64,000 nt of DNA from Hemerocallis citrina (lineage: Eukaryota > Streptophyta > Magnoliopsida > Asparagales > Asphodelaceae): positions 88,982,910 through 89,046,909 of the forward strand of contig CM030367.1 of the NCBI GenBank assembly GCA_017893485.1, read 5' to 3'. Shown here piece by piece: positions 1 through 11,340 of the stretch. Position 1 is the stretch's first letter. Every line of letters starts with the position of its first letter. The translations under genes were made by a program, and so were the position numbers. A model generated the notes under the pieces. It did no database searches. It was not told where the DNA came from and was given only the letters and a program-made list of their open reading frames with translations.

Positions 1-621
1 AGGAACAATGACAACGAAGCTACTTTATGGAGTGAAATTTGTTTGTTTGCTTTCTGTCTTTTTGAGGTTTTGCTGGTGGTTTGGGGTGAGCGATTGGATG
101 AGATTTTCGTCAAGGCAATTGGTTTCTTGATCATATGTTGTTATAGATGCTTAGAACTTAGAAGCAAACTCTCTTTGCTTGCAATTACGTATGAAAACCA
201 GTTAATGTATAAGCTAAGAATGTTTTATATAATACAAGATATGGCCTTCTATGTATTTGTTGTCTCATTTTTTCATGGCAAGGTGAGGTTTTATTCAGAA
301 TTATGGGTGGGGAAGTTCAGTTATCTTTTTATTCATTAGACCATTACGGTATGGTATTTGAGTATACAGTAGTCACTTTACATGGTATAAAAATACCTAG
401 AGAGTATCCGAAATATTCTCATATCATAGTAGTTGGCACTATTCTATATTTGTTGCGCATCTAAATTTTGAATATTTCATTTATTATTTACTTTTTGTTT
501 CGGCTTTGTGTTGTGGCCAACTACATAAAACCCCTTCAGGCTCTCAAAGAAATCATCTGGTTTTCTCCTCTACTAAAGTGATCTGTATATCAAGTTCCCA
601 ACTTTGGTGATACAAATAATG
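1..621. other. unassigned intergenic or intronic DNA
   Basis: I recognise no gene or repeat here. A 98-codon open frame at 43-339 is rich in Phe, Leu and Tyr and resembles no family I know. The sequence is AT-rich without clear exon signals. It ends at the poly(T) run that marks the 3' end of the LINE to its right. Confidence 0.5.
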
Positions 622-1421
622 TTTTTTTTGAATGCGTGGATAGAGTCGATAGACTCCAGCCAGAGATATTATTGATAAAGAAGAGTACAAACTCAGAATA
701 TTACAACCGAAATGAAAATTTTACAAGGAGTAAAATATCACCAAGAAGACAACCAGAAACTAAACAATACAAAACCCCAAACAAAGGAGAACAGGCGATG
801 TTGAGACCACCTCGAAAAGCTCATGCTTTCAAGTCTGAGGCAAAGTTGACGGAGACGGACGGAAAAAAGGAAGAGGCGCTAAGATTAGATCAACCACAAC
901 GGAGCCCGGCCAGTGAGGACAGTCCACACACCCCTCGAACTCAAGAGGCCAGGGCCACAGCGCTCCCAAGCCCCGGACCACGAAAGAGAGCAAACAAACA
1001 CCGAACAACAAAACCACTGCAGGCCTCTACCGGAAGAGCTGTTGAAAGCCGCTGCCCAAGGCCGACAAACATCCCCCCTCCCCCCCCCCCCCCCCCCCCC
1101 CCCACAAAAAAAAATCGACCACCAGCACAAACCAACGACAAGGCCGAGGGCCAACCAAAAAACACAAAGAACAGGGAATTGCAGCTCACTAACCAAAAGA
1201 AATCGCCGCATATCGACAGAACCACATGCAACGTCAGAAAAAGCAACACACCACCATCAAACAGGAAGATAAAACAAAGAACTGCAACTCAGAACTGCAA
1301 CTCATAATCCAAAAGAGATCGCATCATAAGAATAATAACCGAAATCACCAAACAGAGAAACAACACACCACAACCAAAACAGGAATGCAACCACACCATC
1401 AGCCCGAAACACTACCCCTGA
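622..1421 (-). mobile_element. LINE-1 copy, 3' UTR end (distal part)
   Basis: On the minus strand this reads as the 3' untranslated end of a plant L1-type LINE. The poly(T) run at 622-629 is the poly(A) tail in sense orientation. The segment contains a long poly(C) tract (about 1077-1103) and no conserved protein. It is continuous with 4478-5330 once the solo LTR at 1422-4477 and one copy of its 5-bp target duplication are discounted. Open frames in this GC-rich stretch (for example 636-1307) are low-complexity and I do not call them genes. Confidence 0.6.
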
Positions 1422-2544
1422 TGTAGAACCCCGTATTTTTAAAATATTATTTTTAAAGGCTTATAAATGACTAAAATGATTTTTTGGAGAATTTATGAAT
1501 ACTTTCAGAGAAATTTATCTTTTTACACGTGCAAAACACATGCAAATACTTCCTTGAGAAGTTTGAAAGTCAAGTTTTCTTCATGAAAAATCATTATTTA
1601 ATATTTGGGATTTATTTAGTATTTTTCCAGATTTTTCTGAAATTAATTGGAACTATTTGCAAATTTTGAGAAAAGAAGGGCCTTTTTCCAAATTTGTCAT
1701 TTTTAGGGGTTAAAATGTAAAATGTACTTTCTGGACGTTTTGAACAGTACCGATTGAGATTTAGGATTATATTTTACTGTTAAATCCTAATTTAAATGAA
1801 TTTTGTTGAATTTCCAAGTATAGAACTATATATATAAAGTGGTATTTTGAAGGGATCATTTTGTAAAAGTGGGGTAAAACCCTAAACTCTTTATCCCGGG
1901 TGTTTAAAAGGATTTTTGCAGCCGTCATTCGCAGCACAATAGAGAACTTTGTGATTTGTTTTGGTGGAGCAAGAGGAAGATTTGGATCTCGCAAAAAGGA
2001 AGGCTTTTTCGTTGGATCTTTTCAATTCCAAGGTGAGTGACATTGTTTTGTTTTGTTTTGTGAATGATATGAACTTTGTTTGTGAATTGATCTATGCGAA
2101 CGATTGTTTGTCGTTTGTTTGATATGTTATTTATTTGGTGTATTTTGCATGAGAAAGATGCAAAGGTTGTTGTTTGTACCATGTATGTGAAATCTAAAAA
2201 TGTTGAGTAGATCTTGGTTTATAAATTTGTATTGCTAGAAAGCATGTTAAGATTTGAGTATGGTTATGATCGGATGGATGAACATCTGGATCTTGTGTTT
2301 ACAAATCAGATCTTGGTTATGAGTTGTGAAGAATTTCAGTATTGAGAAACCCTAATGGAAGAATTAGGTATTTAGAACATGAGAACTTGAGATTTGAGAC
2401 ACGGATTGATGTGAGTAATGCTTCCAACCTGAGGATACTTTGAGATTGTCATTTTTACCTGAATACGAATAATTTTCACAAACAATGAATCTTTAGAAAA
2501 ACTCAAATTTTGATTATTGTATACAGACCTAAACTATGCAAACT

Positions 2545-3105
2545 GTAGGCCGACAGTCGACTGGTAGGCTTTTCAGTCGACTGGCACGACCCAGCTGCTG
2601 TATCTTTAGTTTTCTTGAAAATTCGTTCTGGACAGTCGACTTAGACCCTTTTCAGTCGACTGGTACACTTAGGATCTATTTTTCAAAGTTATCATAGATT
2701 TTTCTCTGGTAAGTCGACTTATGACCTTTTAAGTCGACTTATATTCTCTGGTAAGTTGACTTATGACTTTGCAAGTCGACTTATAACACTTAGAATATTT
2801 TCTTAAAGATTTCTGGAATTTTTCTCTGGTAAGTCGACTTATGTTTTCTATAAGTCAACTTATGATCTGGTAAGTCGACTTATGTTTTTATAAGTCATCT
2901 TATGATCTGGTAAGTCGACTTATGTTTTTATAAGTCATCTTATGATCTGGTAAGTCGACTTATGTTTTCTATAAGTCAACTTATGATCTGGTAACTCAAC
3001 TTATGACTTTTATAAGTCAACTTATATTACTTAACTTATTTTCTTAAAATCATGGATATTTTTTCCTCTGGACAGTCGACTTACTACAGTAATAAGTCGA
3101 CTGGT
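2545..3105. repeat. array of GTCGAC palindromic boxes inside the solo LTR
   Basis: More than fifteen copies of AAGTCGACTT, CAGTCGACTG or one-base variants are spaced 15-50 bp apart. The core region has a period of about 45 bp (box, GATCTGG-type spacer, variant box). Many boxes have decayed to GTCAAC or GTCATC, which fits CpG deamination followed by drift. Confidence 0.85.
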
Positions 3106-3474
3106 ACTGATGAGTTTTCATAAACTTGAATGTTCTTCCGAATGATTAGTCTTCAAATATTTTAGTCTATACTTTGTCTTCTATTAAGCATATGATTTTA
3201 AGATATTCAGTTGAGCTATTTATGGTGGAAAGTTGGTTTAGACATTTGAGTTTGAGTCTCTAGAGGATGTGTGTGTCCCTAGTATACCGGCGTTGAGTTC
3301 TTTTGTTGAGGCCTGTTGAGGCATTTCAGTTGTTCATTTTTGAGTTAAGTCCGGTAGGGTATACCAACTCTAGAAGATTCGTTGAGTAATTAAGTAACCC
3401 AAAAATAATAAGGACAGGCACTAGTGGTGATATGATGAACGGGAACATGGGTCAAGTATCTCAGTATGGCTTTC

Positions 3475-3765
3475 GGTGTGGGATTTAATCTCCGGAATTA
3501 TCACAGTAGATTACTTGTGGTGTGGGATATAATCTCCGGAATTATCATGGTAAAGTTACCTGTAGTGTGGGATTTATTTCCGGAATTATCACGGTAATTA
3601 CTTGTGGTGTGGGATTGATCTCCGGAATTATCGGGGTCGAGGCGACGCACATGTGGTATTCGTGTGATGAGGTCATTGCTTTCGGTGTGGGATGATCTCC
3701 GGAATTATCCAGGTAAAATACCTGAGGTGTGGGATCTATCTCAGAAATTATCGGGGCATGGGCTA
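3475..3765. repeat. 41-45-bp tandem repeat in the LTR
   Basis: Units begin GGTGTGGGAT and contain TCTCCGGAATTATC. They start at about 3475, 3519, 3564, 3605, 3683 and 3725. The first four are contiguous; about 40 bp of other sequence separates the fourth from the last two. Similar blocks occur in LTRs of large plant gypsy elements, which is one reason for calling the host element an LTR. Confidence 0.85.
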
Positions 3766-4477
3766 ATACTCACAGTTTATCTTTATCTCGTAGTAGTCAT
3801 CGTGTTAGGATTAGTTGCATAGCGGGGGATTGAACCCTATGATGTGGATACGTTAAGGGCTTGCATCGAACCTATGTAGAGTGGGATGCATAGACTTCGA
3901 CAAGTACGCATTAGAGAGTCCGCATATAGAAATTGTGTTTTCTTGACTTGGTTTTCATGCATGTGGATTTCCTGTTTTCTACACTTGACACTTGGTTTAG
4001 TCTCACTTGTTGTTTACGTGTTTCCTAGCTATGTCATATTTTATGTATTCATGTTTACTACCTGTTGTTTAAGGATTCATGACTAATGTTCATTTATGTT
4101 GTTTGCTTTTATGTCACTCCCACCATTTATGGCTGACCCCTTTAGTTTTGGGGGTTAGGGATCATCTCTAGCCTCATGTGTTGCAGGTTGTTGCTTAGAG
4201 TTTGGAGATTTGGATGCTTGAGATAGTTTTGAGATAAATTAATTTAAAAGAGTTTTGTGTAAATTTGAAAGAACAGTGTTGTAATAAGACTGTGTTGTAA
4301 ATGAAAGAAAATTTTGATTTGAGTTGTTTTGTATTCCGCTGTGCTATGTAAAAGTTTGTTGTAATAAGAATAGAAAATTTTAATGGAGTTGGTTGTGTTT
4401 AATGTTACATTGAAGTTGATGCTGGGATTGTGCCACGTATTTTCTAAGATATTATATTAGAAATTCGGGGCACTACA

Positions 4478-6690
4478 CCTGAAGGGAAAGAGTACAAAGA
4501 AAACGACCGACCAAATACGACCAGAAAAAAGAAAAGGAAGATAATTCATAGCTAGTGCCCCAAACTGGCGCCAGACAACTAGAGAAAGGAAGGAAGGAGG
4601 GGAGAGAAGTAAAACCTCCGAGCTCACCTAACCGAGGTAATGCGCACTGCCCAAACGGGGCTAGACCGGCACCGTAGAACACACCAGGCCCAAACGCAAC
4701 AACCAGAGCAACTAAAACCTGCTCTCACAGCGGCAAAAGAACAAAAACATGAAGAACAACTGAACATAAGCTGCACATAAATGCTAAAAGATCGAAAGAG
4801 CAACAACAAAGAGAACATCTACAAGAGCCAAGTAGCAAAGAACATAGAAAGAAAGCACCCACTACAGACGCATACACAGTCAACAGTAACAACCCAAAAT
4901 GGCAGCTTAAAAACTTAAGGTCCCCAAAAAGAAATCCCCAACAGAAGAGGACCAGAACATTGATCAACAAAAGGAGGGCCGAAGACAGCACAGTCCTAGT
5001 CACAATAACAAAGCCCACCACCTCCAGCTTAGACGAAGAAACCCCTAACAATCGGGGAACAAAACGAACATAGAAACCTTCTCAAATAGCCTGTAAACAA
5101 CAAACGAACAAAAAGAATTAATAGCGAGGAAGAGCAAATCTCAAGAGCTAACGACTAAGTCGCCTACAAAGAAAGAAAAGAAAGACTAGCAATTAGGGTG
5201 GAAGAAAATTGTAAAGACAGTGCATACAAACTCCCTCATCAATACGATGAAGGTTAAGAGCATCAACTTTAACCGGCGTTAAAGACGAAGACCAAAACTT
5301 AGCAAGATGTTGGAATTCATCAAAGAGGCCATCTATCGATTTGGAGGAGTGGTTGAAGATCGATTATTCCTCTCTTTCCAGATGACCCACGTCAAGATCA
5401 TAATGGAAAGATCCCACGAATTACGAAACCTTTTTTTAATAGAAGACGTCCTCCAATCAGTCCAGCAGGACCAAAGAGAAGGAGGGGTAGAAGGGACACG
5501 CCATGCAAACAAATAAATCTTCCACAGCGGGCGGATGACAGTGCAATTAAGGAACATGTGATTAACATCCTGGTGATCAGTAAGGCACAGAGCGCAAGAT
5601 TGACCGATGGCCAAATTCATTTTGTTAAGATTCTTGACCGTAAGAAGTTTATTGTTTATCGCCAACCAGGAGAGAATTTTAACTTTCAATGGAATCGAAA
5701 CTCTCCAAACAAACTTAGCGAAAGGCGAATGAACTCCTCCGAAGTTGAGAAAGTTGTAGAAAGATTTACAGAGAAAGTCCCCGAAGAGGTCCATCGCCAA
5801 AAAAAGTCCTTATTATGATGTCAAGAGTAACTGGTTAAAAGATTAAGAAGTTGATCGTACTCAATAGCAAGGGCCGGAGAGAGAACTGAAGTAAAGGTAA
5901 TATGCCAAACCCTAATCCCATTGAAAATCGAGAGGTACTCCGCCACTAAGGCATTAGGGTTGGAAGCAAGTTGAAATAGGTTGGGGAAAGCATAAGCGAT
6001 CTTGAGATTATTAAGCCAAAGATCAAGCCAGAACATGGTTTTCAATGGGAAGAAGGCTATATTGAAAAGGGGCCACTGCTTTCCACACTCATTTCCAGAA
6101 GGGAGAGGCCGTAGTGGAAAGAGTGGGATGAAACTCCCAAACCTTGTACCGAGAGTGGCATTTTTTGGAGGCTCATGGCGAGTTAGCATCTTTGATCATT
6201 TTCAAAAGCCATTTGCCCAGAAGGGCTAAGTTTTGATATCTCAAGTTGAGCACACCCAAACCACCAGCGGCCTTGGATAAACAAACAGACTTCCAGTTAA
6301 CAAGGTGGGTACCGGCTCTATAGGAGTCAGTCCCTGACCAAAAAAAATTGCTGCTGATCTGATCGATCCTCTTGATCACCCACGACGGGACATAGAAGAA
6401 AGACATCATGTATAGAGGGATCTAAGAAAGGACCAAATTAACCAATATCAACCTACCTCCCCGAGACAGTTGTCTACCAGACTAACTATTTAGTCTGGCG
6501 TCCACTTTGTCAATCATGGGCATCCAATCAGATTTGTGGAGCTTTCCCCATCTGAGTGGAATACCCAAGTAAAATAAAGGAAAGGTAGCAATTGTGCAGT
6601 TGAAGAACTGTGCTATCTCTAGCTGGCGGTCATCAGACCCACCGAGCCACAGAACAGAAGATTTTTAAAAATTGATCGGTAAACCCGATG
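4478..6690 (-). pseudogene. LINE-1 copy, ORF2 3' part (RT C-terminal region and zf-RVT) plus 3' UTR
   Basis: Read on the minus strand, this is the second half of a plant L1 ORF2. About 6173-6660 carries the region after the RT core, with a recognisable PSWVIKRID and FWSG...VNWKSVC block. The stretch 5821-6189 continues in another frame. The stretch 5333-5800 encodes the zf-RVT zinc-binding domain (SIPLKVKILSWLA, then C-ALC-H-FLNC). The three pieces lie in different frames, so at least two frameshifts are present and the copy is dead. The RT active site is absent. About 0.85 kb of 3' UTR follows down to the solo LTR. The upstream end stops where the second LINE begins. Confidence 0.8.
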
Positions 6691-6691
6691 C

Positions 6692-9600
6692 CTTTTCTTT
6701 TTTTTTTTGATAAGAAGATGACCTCTGTCATCGTTTCATTAATGAGAATTAAAGAAACAAAGTAGTACAACTTACATAATACCCAAAAGGTCCCTAAATC
6801 CTAACCGCTTACACTGGCTAGAGTCCAACTAGTCTCAGTGAAGCATCAAAATACATCCAAACATACACTACTACAACATCGAAAGCAAAGGAACATCCAT
6901 TACAAACGGATAAATACTCTACCCAAGTCCCAGCACCCCCGCTGATCCTATCTCAGTGCTCATCCTCTGTCAACCTGATCTTCTTCGCCTGCCCTGCCCT
7001 ACCTGCCCAGTCATGAATAAGGAGGAAAATGTTATGTACAGAAGAACTCAGAGTTTGATAATAGTTTCTAAAGCATGCGTCGTTACGGTCTAGCCATAAT
7101 CTCCATAAAGTAGCAGCTACTGCTAAATCCCATGCCCTTTTATCCTGTGATCTAATATTGTCGTCCCTCCAGGTACCCCATAACTCCGAGGTGGAGTTAG
7201 GGAAACGCGTGCACCCGAACCCTCTACAGATAACCTCCCAAGTATGTGCAGCCTTAGTACACGTGAAAAATAAGTGAGTGGAATCCTCAGCAGCGAGACG
7301 GCAAAGCGCGCATCTAACGTCTATCTGCATATCCCTTCTCCTGAGATTAACTTTTGTAAGAATCGCATCGTTGTGCACTAACCAGCTGAACACTTTGACT
7401 TTAAGCGGAGCGAGGCTTGCCCAAATCATGCTCTCAACCCCGCTCCTTATCCCCCCGTCATTTAACCACGAGTACATAGACGCTACTGAGAAAGTCGCTG
7501 AGTTATGGAGGATCCAACTCCTCTCGTCCGGTTCGTTGATCGTGACGCCCCCCTCTGACTGGATAAGTCTGTTTAGTTCTTCGAATTGGTACTTGCTCTC
7601 TTGTGTCGTTCCTTCCTTCACCGTGAACTTGAGATTGCTATATCTCCAAACGTCTGCTACCAGGGTGTCCGGATCTACTACGGCCTCCGCTGCTTGGGGG
7701 AATAAATTCCTAAGAGATCTGTTTCCGCACCATTTGTCGTGCCAAAATCTGGTGCCTTTGCCATCACCTACTTTGCATCTCGTGTTTGTAGCGAAGATCT
7801 CTCCTTGTTTGGCGATGCCCTTCCAAAGAAAGGACACCTTACGTCCCTTACTTGTTCCCCCAAACCGATATTTTTTTCTCCTTCGGTATAGATCAAAGGA
7901 TAATGACCACCACCCTTGCTTTCTGATGTAGATCTTCCACCACCATTTGCAGAGCAAAGCTCTATTCATATCATGTAGGTTTAGTATGCCCAATCCTCCA
8001 AACTCTCTTTTCTTACAAACCCTGCCCCATTTGACTAGGTGAAAACCCTTATTTCCTTCGCCGGCCCCCGTCCATAAGAAACGTCTTCGCATCTTATCTA
8101 ACCTATGAATGACCCACTTAGGGATTTCATAAACTGACATGATGTATAACGGAATGGCGTTGATAACCGAGTTAAGCAGGGTAATCCTTCCGCCAAGCGA
8201 TAGAAACTTACTTTTCCACCCCTCCAATTTCTTCGCGACCTTTTCTATCAGCGGCATCCAATCCTCTCTAAGCAGGGGACCCGGTCTAATCGGGGTCCCA
8301 AGGTATTTTAAAGGGAAATCCGCCGTAGCACAACCCATAATTTGTGAAATTTCTGTGGTCGAAATGGAGAGCTGACCGCTAATTGGAATAACGCAGCTCT
8401 TCTGTAGGTTGATCTTCAACCCCGACCACCCTTGGAAGCATGCTAGGGCAACTTTCATCGCTACGATTTCCTCTACTTTAGCCTTACCAAATAGCAGGGT
8501 ATCATCAGCGTATTGCAATATGGTCATGGCTTGTCTTATACCTTTTATCTCTATTCCTTTGATCTGGTTGTTGATCTGTGCCCTCTTTATCATCTCTGCC
8601 AGACCGTCTGCTACTAAAGCGAACAAAAGTGAAGATAGGGGATCACCCTGCCTAAGGCCTCTTTTGCATCGAATTTCCTTTCCTTGCCAACCATTTACCT
8701 GTATGAACGACTTTCCTCCTTGAACGCATCTCTTCATCCACGTTCTCCATTTCTCCCCAAACCCTTTAAGTTGAAGCACCTCATCCACGCAGTCCCAACT
8801 AACCGAGTCATAGGCTTTTTTGAAGTCTAATTTCAAAAGAAAACCGTCCACATTTCCTTTATTCCCTCTAAACACAACTTCATGTGCAGCCGCTATGCTG
8901 TCCATAATGTCCCTGCCTCGAATAAAACCGCTTTGTGATTGCGCAATGACATCCTGGATGTTGGGAGCTAGCCTTTGAGCTAATACTTTTGTGATGATTT
9001 TAAATGAACCGTTGATGAGGCTGATCGGTCTGAGGTCTTCTGCTGTACGGATTTCTGGTTTCTTTGGGACTAAAATGATTGAAGCATAGTTTAGTCTTTC
9101 CAGAGTTGTGGTGCCATTGTGAAGCGCCGTAAAGATGTTCATCAGGTCCTCCTTAACAACCTCCCAATAAATCTTGTAGAAGAAAATTGGCAATCCATCA
9201 GGGCCTGGAGCCTTGTCTTGTCCTAAATTTTTTATAGCCTCTCTAACTTCCTCTTCCGTGAAGGGGTGTTCGATTCCGATACTCCCCTCGATTTTGGACT
9301 CACCCCACATGTCCGGAGCTAGGCTGCATCTGCCGTGGCTTTTGCTCCCCAACAACTCGTGAAATTTGTCGTCCAAATGACGCCTGATAATTCCTTCGTC
9401 TTCAATCCAACGCCCCTCGATGAGAATCCCCCCGATATGGTTTTGTCTTCTTCTACCATTAGCGATTTTATGGAAGAACTTTGTATTAGCGTCCCCTTCC
9501 TTCAACCATTGAATTCGCGATCGCTGCTTCCAGTGCATTTCCTCTCTAGCTTGGATGTTAAGAATTTCCAGTCTCCCGTGATGCAGTTCCTCCTTCTCAT

Positions 9601-9940
9601 GGTCTGTCAGTTCTCTTCCCTCCTGAGTGGTTTCTAACTCGAAAATTCTGTTCCCTAATGCCTCTCTTGATACTTGAGCTCCCGCGAATTTCAGCCTTGC
9701 CCATGCCTTCAGATCCCTCCGCAACCGTCTAGCTTTTTCTACCCATTTACCAGTCGCTGACTGTTCAATTGTTGGGCTAGCCCAGGACTCCCGAATCACC
9801 TGTCTTGTTTCTTCGAAAGTGGTCCATGATTTCTCGAATCTGAACGGATGGTGCTGATGTTTATATTCTAGGTCGCACTCTATCACTAGGGGAAGATGAT
9901 CCGACGTGTAGCGTGCCACGGATTTAACCTTGGCGCATGG
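6692..9940 (-). mobile_element. second LINE (L1-type), 5'-truncated, ORF2 open
   Basis: The element lies on the minus strand. Its poly(A) tail appears as the T run 6692-6708, followed by a short 3' UTR to 6952. The 5' end is at about 9940 and is truncated inside the endonuclease domain. The right-hand junction falls in an A run (9941-9953) that also exists in the related host copy at about 11502, so that run belongs to the target and not to the element. I found no target-site duplication. Confidence 0.85.
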
Positions 9941-9982
9941 GAAAAAAAAAAAAAACAACAGGAATGGTAAAATCAAGCACAA
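6953..9982 (-). CDS. LINE ORF2 reverse transcriptase (5'-truncated, uninterrupted frame)
   Basis: The frame is open for 1009 codons. The first ~15 residues come from flanking A-rich DNA, so the annotated start is not native. Residues ~25-35 hold the SDHLPL end of the apurinic-type endonuclease; the rest of that domain is missing. The RT follows, with APGPDG at 258-263, an LDFKKAYDSV block, GLRQGDPLS, and the catalytic YADD at 491-494. A zf-RVT domain occupies about 840-930 (Cys891, Cys894, then THLFFTC). The product would be a cytoplasmic or nuclear reverse transcriptase used in target-primed retrotransposition. Without the endonuclease and ORF1 it cannot be autonomous. The lack of stops over 3 kb suggests a fairly young insertion. 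Confidence 0.85.
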   Translation of the reverse strand: MCLILPFLLFFFFFPCAKVKSVARYTSDHLPLVIECDLEYKHQHHPFRFEKSWTTFEETRQVIRESWASPTIEQSATGKWVEKARRLRRDLKAWARLKFAGAQVSREALGNRIFELETTQEGRELTDHEKEELHHGRLEILNIQAREEMHWKQRSRIQWLKEGDANTKFFHKIANGRRRQNHIGGILIEGRWIEDEGIIRRHLDDKFHELLGSKSHGRCSLAPDMWGESKIEGSIGIEHPFTEEEVREAIKNLGQDKAPGPDGLPIFFYKIYWEVVKEDLMNIFTALHNGTTTLERLNYASIILVPKKPEIRTAEDLRPISLINGSFKIITKVLAQRLAPNIQDVIAQSQSGFIRGRDIMDSIAAAHEVVFRGNKGNVDGFLLKLDFKKAYDSVSWDCVDEVLQLKGFGEKWRTWMKRCVQGGKSFIQVNGWQGKEIRCKRGLRQGDPLSSLLFALVADGLAEMIKRAQINNQIKGIEIKGIRQAMTILQYADDTLLFGKAKVEEIVAMKVALACFQGWSGLKINLQKSCVIPISGQLSISTTEISQIMGCATADFPLKYLGTPIRPGPLLREDWMPLIEKVAKKLEGWKSKFLSLGGRITLLNSVINAIPLYIMSVYEIPKWVIHRLDKMRRRFLWTGAGEGNKGFHLVKWGRVCKKREFGGLGILNLHDMNRALLCKWWWKIYIRKQGWWSLSFDLYRRRKKYRFGGTSKGRKVSFLWKGIAKQGEIFATNTRCKVGDGKGTRFWHDKWCGNRSLRNLFPQAAEAVVDPDTLVADVWRYSNLKFTVKEGTTQESKYQFEELNRLIQSEGGVTINEPDERSWILHNSATFSVASMYSWLNDGGIRSGVESMIWASLAPLKVKVFSWLVHNDAILTKVNLRRRDMQIDVRCALCRLAAEDSTHLFFTCTKAAHTWEVICRGFGCTRFPNSTSELWGTWRDDNIRSQDKRAWDLAVAATLWRLWLDRNDACFRNYYQTLSSSVHNIFLLIHDWAGRAGQAKKIRLTEDEH

Positions 9983-10142
9983 AATAAATCATCTTAAAAA
10001 AAAAAAGAAAAAAGAAAGAAAAGAAAAACTCATATGTATGTTGTACTTGGTTTTGATCGATTTATCTGCTGAATGATTTACGAATGGCGAAAAAAGAAGC
10101 ACTTAAATGGAAGCCATGCTGGCTATGGCCTTATTTTCAAAT
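9954..10142. repeat. host sequence copy a, paralogous to 11730-11900
   Basis: About 170 bp, from the CAACAGGAATGG region through GTATGTTGTAC and GCTGGCTATGGCC, matches 11730-11900 closely, and a partial third copy lies at about 11514-11600. Both full copies run into a TA-rich microsatellite, and a different transposon sits in each. Confidence 0.8.
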
Positions 10143-10164
10143 TATATATATATATATATATATA

Positions 10165-10562
10165 GAGTAATGTGAGCCTCATATTTGTATGAGGAAATTT
10201 CCCTCATACAAAGTGATTATACTCATTTGGTGGGGCCCTTATGGAAGATCCAGTCCGTCCATCAATTTTATCATGCTAATAGATGTATGTGTAGAAAAAA
10301 TCAAGTGGTTTGGAGGTCATTCACCCATGCATCATGTGGGTCCAATTTGTGGTTCGATTTGTATTACTGTTGAAATCGTTCATTTTTCAACCACATGATG
10401 CATGGGTGAATGACCTCCAAACCACTTGATTTCTTCTACACATACATCCATTAGTATGATAAACATGATGGATGGAGTGGATCTTTCATAAGGGCCCCAC
10501 CAAGTGAGTATAATCACTTTGTATGAGGAAAATTTCCTCATACCCTATGTGAGGCTCACTTT

Positions 10563-10566
<4 letters not shown>
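10165..10566. mobile_element. 402-bp foldback MITE in a TA microsatellite (MITE1)
   Basis: The two halves form one long inverted repeat with arms of roughly 190 bp around a centre near 10370. The ends read GAGTAATGTGAGCCTC on the left and, on the opposite strand, GAGAAAAGTGAGCCTC on the right. Both sides are (TA)n (10143-10164 and 10567-10595). Just inside the end is the hairpin 10187-10209 (GTATGAGG...CCTCATAC). There is no coding capacity. Relatives lie at 32670-32797 and, split by element A, at 32912-33133 and 39895-39976. The target duplication cannot be read because the flanks are simple TA repeats. Confidence 0.85.
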
Positions 10567-10595
<29 letters not shown>

Positions 10596-11292
10596 GCATT
10601 GCTCCGTTACAAGCAGGTCTGTTTGATCAGATCGATTAAGATCCAACGGTCCTAATCGATCCTGCCCAAACTCCCATCTCTTACTTAAGTTGTGAAGGGG
10701 GTAATTTGGGTATTTCACCCCAAATAACTTTTCAACTTATTAACTCTCTCTCACACACTCTCTCTCTCTCTCTCGCGTAGTTGACAAAGTCGGTTTTTTT
10801 TTTTTTGGGACAAAATTTTAACTTAGGCTATTATTGGAAACAACCTAATGTAATTTTTAAAGCAACCATAGCCGTTGTTTCAAACAACTTTATTATAACC
10901 TAGGTTACACAACTTTTTTAAAAACTTGTCTCCCTAGGCCGTTGTTTCAAACAACGACTAGGTTACATTAAAGTCGTTGTTTGAAACAACGGCTACAGTT
11001 GTTTAAAAAATTATCTTCGGCCATTGTTTACAACAACGTTCTAAGTTAAAAATTTGTCAAAAAAAAAAAAAAAAAACCCGACTTCAGCAATTGCGCGAGA
11101 GAGTGTGTAAGAGAGTGAATAAGTTGAAGAGTTATTTGGGGTGATATCCCCAAATTACCCCCTCCGAACTTAAGTGAAAAGATGGGGAATGATTGGTGGG
11201 GGTAATCATGGCCGTTGGATCTTTATCCATTTGAACCAACAGCCAGAAGCTCAGTTTGCAACGGATCTGTGCAAACAGATTCGTTTGTAATG
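10596..11292. mobile_element. 697-bp inverted-repeat element F, related to the ends of element D
   Basis: The element abuts the (TA)n tract on its left and a TG/TA tract on its right. The arms are imperfect inverted repeats of about 200 bp or more, including a CT-rich segment on the left and its GA-rich complement on the right. The right end has a hairpin at 11260-11285 (AACGGATCTGT, loop GCAA, ACAGATTCGTT). Read on the minus strand, the last ~50 bp match the left end of element D (16910 on) with only scattered mismatches. The centre (10850-11040) has further nested inverted repeats built on GTTGTTTCAAACAAC. I see no protein coding. I infer a non-autonomous relative of D. Confidence 0.75.
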
Positions 11293-11340
11293 TGTGTGTG
11301 TGTATAACTGTTTCTTAATCAATTGGGAAGAACAAACGAG

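Larger units (their letters stand above)
1422..4477 (+). mobile_element. solo LTR of a Ty3/gypsy-like retrotransposon, TSD CCTGA
   Basis: The 3056-bp element starts TGTAGAACCCCG and ends CGGGGCACTACA, so it has TG...CA termini with a short imperfect inverted repeat. It is flanked by identical 5-bp direct repeats CCTGA at 1417-1421 and 4478-4482. No gag or pol coding is present, which fits a solo LTR left by LTR-LTR recombination. A TATA-like run lies near 1827-1840. The interior holds two tandem arrays: AAGTCGACTT-type boxes (2545-3105) and 41-45-bp units (3475-3760). It interrupts the LINE 3' UTR. The orientation is inferred from the promoter-like TATA on the plus strand. Confidence 0.8.

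Noticed and set aside
636..1307. Long open frame over the poly(C) region, with overlapping frames on both strands
   Set aside because: Low-complexity Lys/Pro/Thr-rich translation, overlapping frames on both strands, and position in a LINE 3' UTR; no conserved domain.
7278..9637. Plus-strand open frames opposite the LINE ORF2
   Set aside because: They are antisense shadows of an intact 1009-codon RT frame whose motifs are unambiguous.
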